Of a stretch of DNA of 64,000 bases, positions 7,939 to 15,199 are shown in pieces; the stretch's first letter is position 1, and each line of letters starts with the position of its first letter. Origin of the DNA: an uncultured Gellertiella sp. (lineage in GTDB: Bacteria > Pseudomonadota > Alphaproteobacteria > Rhizobiales > Rhizobiaceae); assembly GCF_963457605.1 (NCBI RefSeq), contig NZ_OY735139.1:1-64000 (forward strand), written 5' to 3'. Below the pieces are notes generated by a model. The model was not told the origin of the DNA and searched no databases. It worked only from the letters and a program-made list of their open reading frames with translations. A program made the position numbers and the translations under genes.

Positions 7939-9468
7939 TCAGGAAGATCCGGTTTTTTTGACAATGCCGTCAGATACATCTTTCAGATCCGATAGCGCTG
8001 CGAGAGCTCTGGTCCGCGCCATCCTGTGATCGACGAGGGGCATGGGATAGGTCTTGCCAGGAGAAATACCTGCCGCAGCAAGCTCAGCCACCGAAGCTTC
8101 GAACGGTTTGTGGATGAACTTGTTCCCAAGCCCGCGCAACTCCGGCACATAGTCCCGGATATAGGTGCCTTCCGCGTCGAATTTCTCGCCCTGGAGGGTC
8201 GGATTGAAGATCCGGAAGAAGGGCGAGGCATCCGCCCCTGACCCCGCGACCCATTGCCAGCTCGCGGCATTGGCCGCCGGATCCGCATCGACAAGCGTGT
8301 CGCGAAACCAGCGCTCGCCCCGCCGCCAGTCGATCAGCAGGTGCTTGATCAGGAAGGAGGCGGTGACCATGCGCACCCGGTTGTGCATCCAGCCATGCTG
8401 CCAGAGCTGGCGCATGCCGGCATCGACAATGGGATAACCGGTCTCGCCCCGCGTCCAGGCAAGAAAACCCGCCCCGTCCTCGCGCCAGCCGAACCCGTCG
8501 AAGCCGGGATTCCAGTTGCTGACGGCAAGCTCGGGAAAGTGGTGCAGCAGGTGAGAGCAGAACTCGCGCCACACCAGCTCCTTGTGAAATCGGTCGATAC
8601 TTGCTGCGACGTCCGGGCCTTGCGGTTCTGCCGAGGTCACCGCCTGCCAGATCCGGCGCGGCGAAATTTCGCCAAGCGCCAGATGGGCAGACAGGCGCGA
8701 CGTGCCGTCAATGCCGGGCCGGTCGCGGTCCGTATCGTAGTTGCGGATCTTGGCGTCGAGGAATCGGTGCAACTGCGTGCGCGCCTGCGTCTCGCCCGGT
8801 GTCCAGAGCTCGTGGAACCGGACCGCCCAGTCGGGATGCGCCGACAGCAGGCCAAGGCGCTCAAGCGGCTCGGACACCGGCCAGGTTGCGGGCGAGCGCC
8901 AATTCCGTGGGGCCTCCAGCGGCGGGGAGGGCGGACCAAGCTGGTTGAAGGCCCGCCAGAAGGGTGTGTAGACCCGATAGCCGCCACCGCTGCCGGTCAG
9001 AAGCCTGTCGGGATCATGCAGCAGGGCGCCGTCAAATCCGTGAAAGGCAATATCATGAGCGTGAAGCGTGGCTGCGATCCTGGCATCTGCGGCCCGTGCT
9101 GCCGGATCCGGAACGGAGTTGACCGCGACCACTCTGGCACCGCTCCCTGCGGCCAGATCCAGCAGCACCCGTTCGGGATCGCCGCTCCGCAGGATCAGCT
9201 GGCTGCCTGCCGCCTCCAGAGCTTTATGCAGGCAAGCCAGGGAATGATGCAGCCACCAGCGTTGCGCGGCCCCCGGCGGCATGAGGGGCGACTGATCCCG
9301 ATCCCGTATATAGACCGCAATCACAGGCCTGCCGCTCTTTGCCGCCTTCACCATCGCCAGATTGTCATCAAGCCGCAAATCCTTGCGAAACCAGAGGAGA
9401 ACGGGAGCGTCAGTCAAGGGCGCGGCCTTTCGGGTTGGCAAAGCGGCCAATCCGAAAGGCCGCCGCAC
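7939..9468 (-). CDS. phrB: Deoxyribodipyrimidine photolyase
   Basis: This cryptochrome/photolyase-family protein repairs UV-induced cyclobutane dimers with blue light. It has the N-terminal antenna domain start PVLLWFRKDLRLDDN and the FAD-domain signature around SWQWVAGSGADASPFFRIFN. The longest frame begins with a GTG at 9468 (509 residues), but the TTG at 9417 has an AAAGG site about ten bases upstream and would start right before the conserved sequence (492 residues). No ATG is available, so the true start is uncertain. It heads the photolyase/FAD/DUF1365/cfa run, linking DNA photorepair with membrane-lipid change under light. Confidence 0.92.
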   Translation of the reverse strand: MRRPFGLAALPTRKAAPLTDAPVLLWFRKDLRLDDNLAMVKAAKSGRPVIAVYIRDRDQSPLMPPGAAQRWWLHHSLACLHKALEAAGSQLILRSGDPERVLLDLAAGSGARVVAVNSVPDPAARAADARIAATLHAHDIAFHGFDGALLHDPDRLLTGSGGGYRVYTPFWRAFNQLGPPSPPLEAPRNWRSPATWPVSEPLERLGLLSAHPDWAVRFHELWTPGETQARTQLHRFLDAKIRNYDTDRDRPGIDGTSRLSAHLALGEISPRRIWQAVTSAEPQGPDVAASIDRFHKELVWREFCSHLLHHFPELAVSNWNPGFDGFGWREDGAGFLAWTRGETGYPIVDAGMRQLWQHGWMHNRVRMVTASFLIKHLLIDWRRGERWFRDTLVDADPAANAASWQWVAGSGADASPFFRIFNPTLQGEKFDAEGTYIRDYVPELRGLGNKFIHKPFEASVAELAAAGISPGKTYPMPLVDHRMARTRALAALSDLKDVSDGIVKKTGSS

Positions 9469-9609
9469 CTGTTTAACCCGTCATCTCTTCGGACCAGGCT
9501 GCGCAAGGACATGTGAATGCGAGGCACGGAAATCAAGGCCGCAGGATGCTTGGCTTGTCCAACGGGGATGTAAATGACCATCAGACAGCAAAGTGAAGAT
9601 CACCGTCTG

Positions 9610-10389
9610 TTATTTTCGGCGAAAGACATATTCACCGCATCCGGTGCCGAAAACACCAGCTCCGCTTTCCGTCTGGAACGTTTTCAGCAGTTCGAAGTCC
9701 GCGCCGACCATGGTGCGGACGTCGTCGGGTGTGGCGCTTTCATAGGGATATCCGCCGAGCCAGTCGACGGAATCATGAAAGCGGTCCATCCCTCTGAGGG
9801 TGCCGTAATCTTTGAAGAGCTCGCCGTTCGGGATCTGGCGGATCGATCTCAGGCCGTGGAAACCGTAGGCCATTGCCTTTTGCACCGGACGAGGTGCCGC
9901 CGAATAGGTGCGCTTGATATGACGCCACACACCGCAAAGCGGGGTCCTGACGTAGATGGCAATGATGAAGACACCGCCTCCGGCCACTTTTTCCGAAGCA
10001 CGGCGGATGGCTTCTTCCATCTTGCCGGTGTGATGCAGCACGCCCCAGGAATAGACGACATCAAACTGCCGTTCGATCCTTGAGTTCAGGATATCGTCCT
10101 GGAAGGCCTGCACCTCGACGCCGAAACGCTCCGCAACGGCTTTGGTGGTCTGCACGGAATCAAGGTCGTAATCGGTTGCCACCACCTCTTCAAATCCGAG
10201 GCTCTTGGCGGCGACAGCATGCAGACCGCTGCCCGATCCTATGTCGACCAGGGACTTGCCGGCCGGCACAAAACCTTCGGGCAGGAGCCGAAGCAAAGCC
10301 GCCTTTGCCGTGGCGATCCTCTGGCTGTCGATGTGGCGCGCATAGCTCGCCCAGTTTTTTCCGAATTCAAAACGAACAGAATCTTCCAT
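9610..10389 (-). CDS. Class I SAM-dependent methyltransferase
   Basis: This 259-residue protein has a Rossmann-type methyltransferase core: SAM motif I VDIGSGSGLHAVAA (about 48-61), an acidic residue after strand 2 (VVATDYD) and the post-motif VVYSWGVLHHTGKMEEAI. It resembles Methyltransf_11/UbiG-like enzymes that act on small molecules or lipids. The substrate cannot be named. It is separated by 141 bases from the photolyase gene on the same strand and has its own upstream spacer, so operon membership is uncertain. Confidence 0.8.
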   Translation of the reverse strand: MEDSVRFEFGKNWASYARHIDSQRIATAKAALLRLLPEGFVPAGKSLVDIGSGSGLHAVAAKSLGFEEVVATDYDLDSVQTTKAVAERFGVEVQAFQDDILNSRIERQFDVVYSWGVLHHTGKMEEAIRRASEKVAGGGVFIIAIYVRTPLCGVWRHIKRTYSAAPRPVQKAMAYGFHGLRSIRQIPNGELFKDYGTLRGMDRFHDSVDWLGGYPYESATPDDVRTMVGADFELLKTFQTESGAGVFGTGCGEYVFRRK

Positions 10390-10703
10390 CTGGACACCAA
10401 ATTTATCAGCAGATATCTTGTATCAGTAAATCATTGCATTTGGATATATAAAGAAAGGTGCTGACGGACACAATCCCGGGGCTGGCCGAAAGTCAGCACG
10501 TCGGACGAGCGGTGCGCGCGCGGTAACAGGCAAGCATGATCATTTTGCAGGTGGCCGGATGAGATCGCCGGGCAGAAAATTGTCGGCTGGTCGTGGCAAT
10601 GCCGAACAATTCAGGTCAAACCGGCAATATGGCTGTCCGCCTGCACCGACGTCCGCAATTGACATCCAATGTAGCCGGAATTTGGCAATATAGGGGAAGG
10701 ATT
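10390..10703. other. Spacer with an 8-bp inverted repeat
   Basis: No convincing gene is seen in these 314 bases. The arms GTGCTGAC (10458-10465) and GTCAGCAC (10492-10499) are perfectly complementary around a 26-base loop. On the minus strand the repeat is followed by a T-rich stretch, so it could end a leftward transcript coming from tRNA-Cys, or be part of the promoter region of the methyltransferase. An AT-rich segment lies just upstream of the methyltransferase start. Confidence 0.4.
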
Positions 10704-10777
10704 TGGAGGCCTCGCCCGGAATCGAACCGGGGTGCAAGGATTTGCAGTCCTCTGCGTCACCACTCCGCCACGAGGCC
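10704..10777 (-). tRNA. tRNA-Cys (GCA)
   Basis: A complete 74-nt cloverleaf reads on the minus strand from 10777 to an encoded CCA at 10706-10704. The acceptor arm GGCCTCG pairs with CGAGGCC. The anticodon loop CTGCAAA gives anticodon GCA (10745-10743), and the T loop TTCGATT is present. A sigma-70-like promoter lies about 30 bases upstream. Confidence 0.97.
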
Positions 10778-10807
10778 ATCCAGAGTATTTTGCGTGTGGT
10801 GGGCGGC

Positions 10808-10835
10808 GTTTAGCCGGGATTTAAAAGCAGCGCAA
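10808..10835 (-). promoter_or_regulatory. Putative promoter of tRNA-Cys
   Basis: On the minus strand TTGCGC (10835-10830) and CTAAAC (10813-10808) are 16 bases apart, and the second box lies 30 bases before the tRNA 5' end. This fits a rhizobial housekeeping promoter. It was identified by eye only. Confidence 0.5.
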
Positions 10836-10866
10836 GGGTCTTGCGGCCGAAACGGCAGATGTTTTT

Positions 10867-11169
10867 TCAGCTCTCCGGCAAATCGCCGCGTTTCGCGGCT
10901 TTTCTGGCATGGCGGCGTTGCCACCAGACCTGTGACTTGCGGCGCAGGCGACGGGCTGCCGCGACATCATGGGAGAGAACCACCAGCCCGAGGGGAATCA
11001 TCCAGAAGCCAAGCACCGGCAGAAAGCCCAAAGCGCCACCCGCCAAAAGGCCGCTGCCAAGCGCAATGCGCCCGGAGCGTGACCGGGGCAGCCGCATCGT
11101 GAAGCGACCGAGCGTCAGCCTCTTATCCACAGGCAGCAATCCATCGCCGTTGTTTTCACCGTCAGCCAA
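10867..11169 (-). CDS. PGPGW-like small membrane protein
   Basis: This small protein has one or two hydrophobic segments and contains FLPVLGFWMIPLGLVVLS, the hallmark of the TMEM PGPGW family seen in many alphaproteobacteria, followed by a strongly basic tail (ARRLRRKSQVWWQRRHARK). The function is unknown. No ATG gives a good fit. I place the start at the TTG at 11169, which has AAAGG about nine bases upstream and yields the usual charged N-terminus of about 35 residues. A GTG at 11130 or the ATG at 11097 are alternatives. The gene lies between two oppositely oriented tRNA genes. Confidence 0.65.
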   Translation of the reverse strand: MADGENNGDGLLPVDKRLTLGRFTMRLPRSRSGRIALGSGLLAGGALGFLPVLGFWMIPLGLVVLSHDVAAARRLRRKSQVWWQRRHARKAAKRGDLPES

Positions 11170-11265
11170 TTCGAAATGCCTTTGATGCCGGGGTTTCGCA
11201 CCCCTTTCATATGGGGGGGCGCCGGGGCACAAACACCTGTCGCTGCATTTTTTTTCAAAAAACGC

Positions 11266-11294
11266 TTGGCAAATCGGGAAAGCATTTGTATTAG
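11266..11294 (+). promoter_or_regulatory. Putative sigma-70 promoter of tRNA-Asn
   Basis: TTGGCA (11266-11271) and TATTAG (11289-11294) are spaced by exactly 17 bases, and the -10 box ends 26 bases before the tRNA. A T-rich stretch precedes the -35 box. Confidence 0.65.
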
Positions 11295-11320
11295 CCCACT
11301 CACGCCGCGACGAGCGGTGA

Positions 11321-11395
11321 TCCCTGGTAGCTCAGCGGTAGAGCATTCGACTGTTAATCGACAGGTCGCCGGTTCGAATCCGGCCCGGGGAGCCA
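11321..11395 (+). tRNA. tRNA-Asn (GTT)
   Basis: A complete 75-nt tRNA with encoded CCA. The acceptor TCCCTGG pairs with CCGGGGA (one T-G pair), the D arm is GCTC/GAGC, the anticodon loop is CTGTTAA with anticodon GTT, and the T loop is TTCGAAT. It is flanked by a good promoter and a strong terminator, so it is a monocistronic unit. Confidence 0.97.
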
Positions 11396-11406
11396 GTTTC
11401 TGGAGC

Positions 11407-11446
11407 GGCGACTTTCACGAGATGTGAAAGTCGCCGTTTCTGTTTT
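11407..11446 (+). terminator. Rho-independent terminator of tRNA-Asn
   Basis: A perfect 12-bp stem (11407-11418 with 11424-11435) around a 5-base loop is followed by GTTTCTGTTTT. Confidence 0.88.
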
Positions 11447-11644
11447 GATCCATAATTTCTCACAGCCTTTTTTCAGCATTGATGCAGATTTCTGTGACAA
11501 ACCACGGTCTTTGTCAGGTTTTTGCTGCTCGCTCTTCGCGGTGCCTTGAAAGCATGGGGCGACGCGGTTAAGAACGATGCAATCGAACTCATCAGTTCAA
11601 TCTGGCGATTTCAGCGGAAGCGCAAGTCATATAGGGCCCTGGAC

Positions 11645-12295
11645 ATGACAAACTACGAAGTGCAACGCACGAAAATGGTGGACAATCAGGTGAGGACGAC
11701 TGATGTCACATCCTATTCGGTTCTGTCTGCTTTCCTGACCGTGCCGCGTGAGGCCTTCGTTCCTGAAGCGGCCCGGGCACTGGCCTATGTGGATGCCGAC
11801 AGTGCGCTTTCTGTTCCCGGACGCTACATCATGCATGCCTCGCCGCTTGCCAAGTTGCTGCAACTGGCCACCATCAGCCAGACCGATCATGTTCTCGATG
11901 TCGGTGCCGGGTCCGGCTATGTCTCGGCGTTGCTGGCCCATCTCGCCGGTTCTGTCGTCGCGCTGGAAAGCGATGCCGGGCTTGCCGCCCTGGCCCGGGC
12001 CAATCTTTCCGGCCATGCCAATGCAAAGGTGGTCGAAGGCGATCTTGAAAAAGGTGCCGCTGGCGAGGGGCCGTTCGATGTGATTTTCATCGATGGTGCG
12101 GTTGATCTTGTGCCGGAGGCGCTGTTTGCGCAGCTGAAGGATGGTGGCAAGCTGGTTGCTGTTCTCGGCCATGGCAATGCGTCGCGGGCCCATGTCTTCA
12201 CCCGGGAAAGGGGCGCGCTGTCGTCCACGCCCGCCTTCAATACGGCGGTAAAGCCGCTGCCTGGCTTCCGCAAGGTGCCTGAATTCCAGTTTTGA
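11645..12295 (+). CDS. Protein-L-isoaspartate O-methyltransferase family protein
   Basis: This 216-residue PCMT-family protein begins with the conserved ARTKMVDNQ-like segment (here QRTKMVDNQVRTTDVTSYSV) and carries SAM motif I VLDVGAGSGYVSALLAHLAG. PCMTs methylate isoaspartyl residues for repair. The usual QTISQP substrate loop is replaced here by MHASPLAK, so catalytic equivalence is doubtful. In related genomes a member of this family precedes the TolC-like gene, as it does here. The ATG at 11645 is used, and the frame is open upstream but with no family similarity. It is a distinct paralogue of the surE-linked pcm at 36932. Confidence 0.85.
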   Translation: MTNYEVQRTKMVDNQVRTTDVTSYSVLSAFLTVPREAFVPEAARALAYVDADSALSVPGRYIMHASPLAKLLQLATISQTDHVLDVGAGSGYVSALLAHLAGSVVALESDAGLAALARANLSGHANAKVVEGDLEKGAAGEGPFDVIFIDGAVDLVPEALFAQLKDGGKLVAVLGHGNASRAHVFTRERGALSSTPAFNTAVKPLPGFRKVPEFQF

Positions 12296-12301
12296 CGACA
12301 G

Positions 12302-12336
12302 CGGGAGCCCGAACGCTCTTCGGGCTCCCGATTGTT
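12302..12336 (+). terminator. Terminator-like hairpin
   Basis: A perfect 12-bp stem (12302-12313 with 12319-12330, loop CGCTC) lies six bases after the methyltransferase stop and is followed by ATTGTT. A second small hairpin (TGTTGCC/GGCAACA) follows directly. Confidence 0.75.
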
Positions 12337-12504
12337 GCCTGCGGGCAACATGGCCGGGTTGCGTACTGCATGTGATTAAGATTTTGTTATAACTGCGTTG
12401 AAGCCTGCTGGTGGCGGGACCATGTTACTGCCGCTGACTGTTGGCGCTGGCTTTGACAGGCAACAGCAACAGGATGAGTCCAGTGTTTATTTTGGAGACT
12501 GACA

Positions 12505-13884
12505 GTGTCATTTCGTAAAGCCTTGCTGGCCACAGCCGTGTTGCCGTTGCTGTTGGTCTCCACCTCGCCCGCTTCGGCCGAATCCCTGTCGGGCGCCCTC
12601 GCCAAGGCCTATGCCAATAATCCGGATCTGAACGCGGTGCGGGCAGCCCTGCGGGCAACCGACGAGAATGTCACCATCGCCAAGGCGGGTTACCGTCCGC
12701 AGGTGTCGGCATTTGGCACCGCGTCGCGAACCAACCTCAGGGATTTCAGCAATGATGCTTTCCCGAACGATTCCTTCAGTTCCGGCCAGGTCGGCGTTTC
12801 CGTCACCCAGGAGATTTTTGACGGTTTCCAGACGCTGAGCCGCATCCGTGCGGCGGAATCCGGCGTCTATGCCGGTCAGGAAACCCTGAAGGCCAATGAA
12901 GAGCAGATCCTGCTTGCCGCCGTGCAGGCCTATGCGGACATTGCCCGCGACCAGCAGGTGGTGTCGATCCGCCAGCAGAATCTGGAATTTCTGAACGAGC
13001 AGTTGAATGCATCCAAAACCCGCCTTGATGTGGGGGAGGGTACCCGGACGGATGTCAGCCAGGCCCAGGCCCAGCTGGCGGCGGGCAAGGCTTTGCTGGC
13101 CTCAGCCGTAGCCCAATTGAAGATCAGCCGTGCCACCTATGTGCAGATCGTCGGCGAGGAACCGGTGGCAATCCGGCAGCCCGCTCCAGCGTCCAGGGGG
13201 TTGCCGAAAACGATCGATCAGGCGGTGCAGATTGCCGTGACGGAAAACCCGCAGGTCAAGGCTTCGCTGCATGCGGTCGACAGGGCCGGCTATCAGGTTG
13301 ATGAAGCCGAAGGCACATTGCTGCCGGGCGTGGTCATCAAGGGGACAGTCGGGCGTTCCGGTTCGACACAGGACGGGACGAGCGGTATCGAGCAGACCTC
13401 AAGTTCGGTGACGGCACAGTTGACCATTCCGATCTATCAGGGCGGAGCGGAATATGGCCGGATACGGCAGGCCAAGGAGAACCTTGGTTCCGAGCAGATC
13501 AAGGTCGATGCGGTTCGTGCCCAGATCCAGCAGATGGTTGTTGCCGCCTATGCCCAGTTCGAAGCCGCGCAAGCCGCGATCAGCGCCAACCATCAACAGC
13601 TGACGGCGGCGAAGCTGGCGCTTGATGGCGTGATCGAAGAGCGCAATGTTGGCCAGGCCACAACACTTGACGTGCTGAATGCCCAGCAGACAGTGCTGAA
13701 CGCCCGGGAAAGCCTTGCCCAATCCGGTCGCAATTCGGTAATTTCGAGCTATTCGGCGCTTGCTGCGCTGGGTCGTCTGACGGTGGCCGACCAGGGACTG
13801 CAAGTCTCGGAATACCGGGCAAACGATCACTATGAAGCTGTCAAGGACAAGTGGATCGGGCTCAGGACCGTCGACATCAAGTGA
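12505..13884 (+). CDS. tolC: TolC-family outer membrane efflux/secretion channel
   Basis: This 459-residue outer membrane factor forms the trimeric exit duct for type I secretion systems and RND/MFS efflux pumps. A Sec signal peptide ends near SPASA-ES (about residue 27). The mature part has the two OEP repeats typical of TolC, with LSGALAKAYANNP at the start of repeat 1 and the equivalent TIDQAVQIAVTENPQ at about 235. The start is a GTG at 12505 with GGAG about nine bases upstream. No inner-membrane partner is adjacent, as expected for a shared channel. Confidence 0.92.
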   Translation: MSFRKALLATAVLPLLLVSTSPASAESLSGALAKAYANNPDLNAVRAALRATDENVTIAKAGYRPQVSAFGTASRTNLRDFSNDAFPNDSFSSGQVGVSVTQEIFDGFQTLSRIRAAESGVYAGQETLKANEEQILLAAVQAYADIARDQQVVSIRQQNLEFLNEQLNASKTRLDVGEGTRTDVSQAQAQLAAGKALLASAVAQLKISRATYVQIVGEEPVAIRQPAPASRGLPKTIDQAVQIAVTENPQVKASLHAVDRAGYQVDEAEGTLLPGVVIKGTVGRSGSTQDGTSGIEQTSSSVTAQLTIPIYQGGAEYGRIRQAKENLGSEQIKVDAVRAQIQQMVVAAYAQFEAAQAAISANHQQLTAAKLALDGVIEERNVGQATTLDVLNAQQTVLNARESLAQSGRNSVISSYSALAALGRLTVADQGLQVSEYRANDHYEAVKDKWIGLRTVDIK

Positions 13885-14139
13885 TCTCGCCGACTGGCTG
13901 ACCTGCACGGGCCACAAATCCTGTGCATCATCCTTAATTGTTGATTCACGGTGTTTTTTTCCGGCGATGATTGCCTTATCCTGATGAAAGTCAGCCTGCT
14001 TCGCGGGGTGTACGCCCGGTCTTGAACGGCTTTTCCTCGCGACGGGGAAAATCGGATGCCGGGGAGTTTGGCGGGTTTGCGCGGGGCGTGCCAAAGGCCG
14101 CGCCAGATCTGTGACGTGTCAGGTAGAACGGGGATGAAT

Positions 14140-15078
14140 ATGGCTCAGCCAAGCGTAGCGCGTGAACCGTCGATGGAAGAGATCCTGGCGTCGATCCGCC
14201 GGATCATCGAAAGCAATGAGCCCGGCCCGACGAAATCACCGGAAACGGCTTTTTCCAAATCATTCGAATCCGATGCCTATGATGACGAGCCAGTCGATGC
14301 GGCGGAAGAAATTCATCTGACTATTGATGATTCGCTGCCGCAGTTCATCGAGGTGGCCGATGCCCTGCGTCCTGCCCCGGATGCGGTGACCGCCCCGCGG
14401 TCCGCCGCACCGGTTGCTTCGGGTCCCCGCATATCGCAGCCTGTGCCGGAAGAGCCGGTGGTGCGCCGGGGTGTCGCCGAAACGCGGACTGGCGATGAGC
14501 CCCGCTCGATTTCGCTGGCAGATGTCGCGGCCCGGGTTCGGGCAGCCTCCGAGCGTGGACCATCTGAGCCGCCTGTCGCGTCACGGCCTGTCGCGGAGGC
14601 CCGCTCCACCCGAACGGTGGAGCTGAGTGCGCCGCCCCAACCGGTGCGGATGCCGCAGCCTGTCGTTCGGGTTGCCTCCTCGGTGCAGCCGCCGAAGCTG
14701 CAACAGGACGTCTTCCGGGCAAGTGACCATGCCGGGACCCCGGATATCAACGTGCTGGAAATGGCCTTCGCGCCGCCTGTTGGGCCTGAACTGGACACGT
14801 TCGGCGAGGCCCGGCAGGATACGGCACCCGTTCGGCCCGAAGATCAGGCGGATGACAACAGGGCGCTGGTCTCGACCTCGACGGGTGATCAGGTCGCCCG
14901 CTCCTTCCACGAACTTGCCGAACTCGTGAATTCGACCGCCCAGCGCACGCTGGATGAAGTCGCCGAGGACCTGCTGCGCCCGATGCTGCAGGAATGGCTG
15001 GATGACAATCTGCCAACACTGGTTGAACGACTGGTGCGCGAGGAGATCGAACGGGTGGCGCGCGGCCCGCGCCGCTGA
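14140..15078 (+). CDS. popZ: Polar organizing protein PopZ (DUF2497)
   Basis: PopZ forms polar hubs that anchor ParB-bound origins and cell-cycle proteins. The short N-terminal helix REPSMEEILASIRRIIE and the C-terminal helical oligomerisation region (STAQRTLDEVAEDLLRPMLQ, WLDDNLPTLVERLVREEIER) are conserved. They flank a long proline/alanine/acid-rich disordered linker. I use the ATG at 14140 (MAQPSVAREPS), with GGGG seven bases upstream. An ATG two codons earlier (14134) is equally possible. The gene precedes valS, separated from it by a terminator. Confidence 0.92.
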   Translation: MAQPSVAREPSMEEILASIRRIIESNEPGPTKSPETAFSKSFESDAYDDEPVDAAEEIHLTIDDSLPQFIEVADALRPAPDAVTAPRSAAPVASGPRISQPVPEEPVVRRGVAETRTGDEPRSISLADVAARVRAASERGPSEPPVASRPVAEARSTRTVELSAPPQPVRMPQPVVRVASSVQPPKLQQDVFRASDHAGTPDINVLEMAFAPPVGPELDTFGEARQDTAPVRPEDQADDNRALVSTSTGDQVARSFHELAELVNSTAQRTLDEVAEDLLRPMLQEWLDDNLPTLVERLVREEIERVARGPRR

Positions 15079-15105
15079 GCGATTTTGCGTCTTTCCCAGA
15101 TCAGG

Positions 15106-15134
15106 GCCGCTCCTGCACCGGAGCGGCTTTTTTA
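15106..15134 (+). terminator. Rho-independent terminator of popZ
   Basis: An 8-bp stem GCCGCTCC/GGAGCGGC (15106-15113 with 15120-15127) is followed by six T. Confidence 0.88.
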
Positions 15135-15199
15135 TTGACTTGGCACCGGCCATCCTGTTTACCCTGAAGCCCACCCCTCCACAGAAGCTGGTCTGCCAA

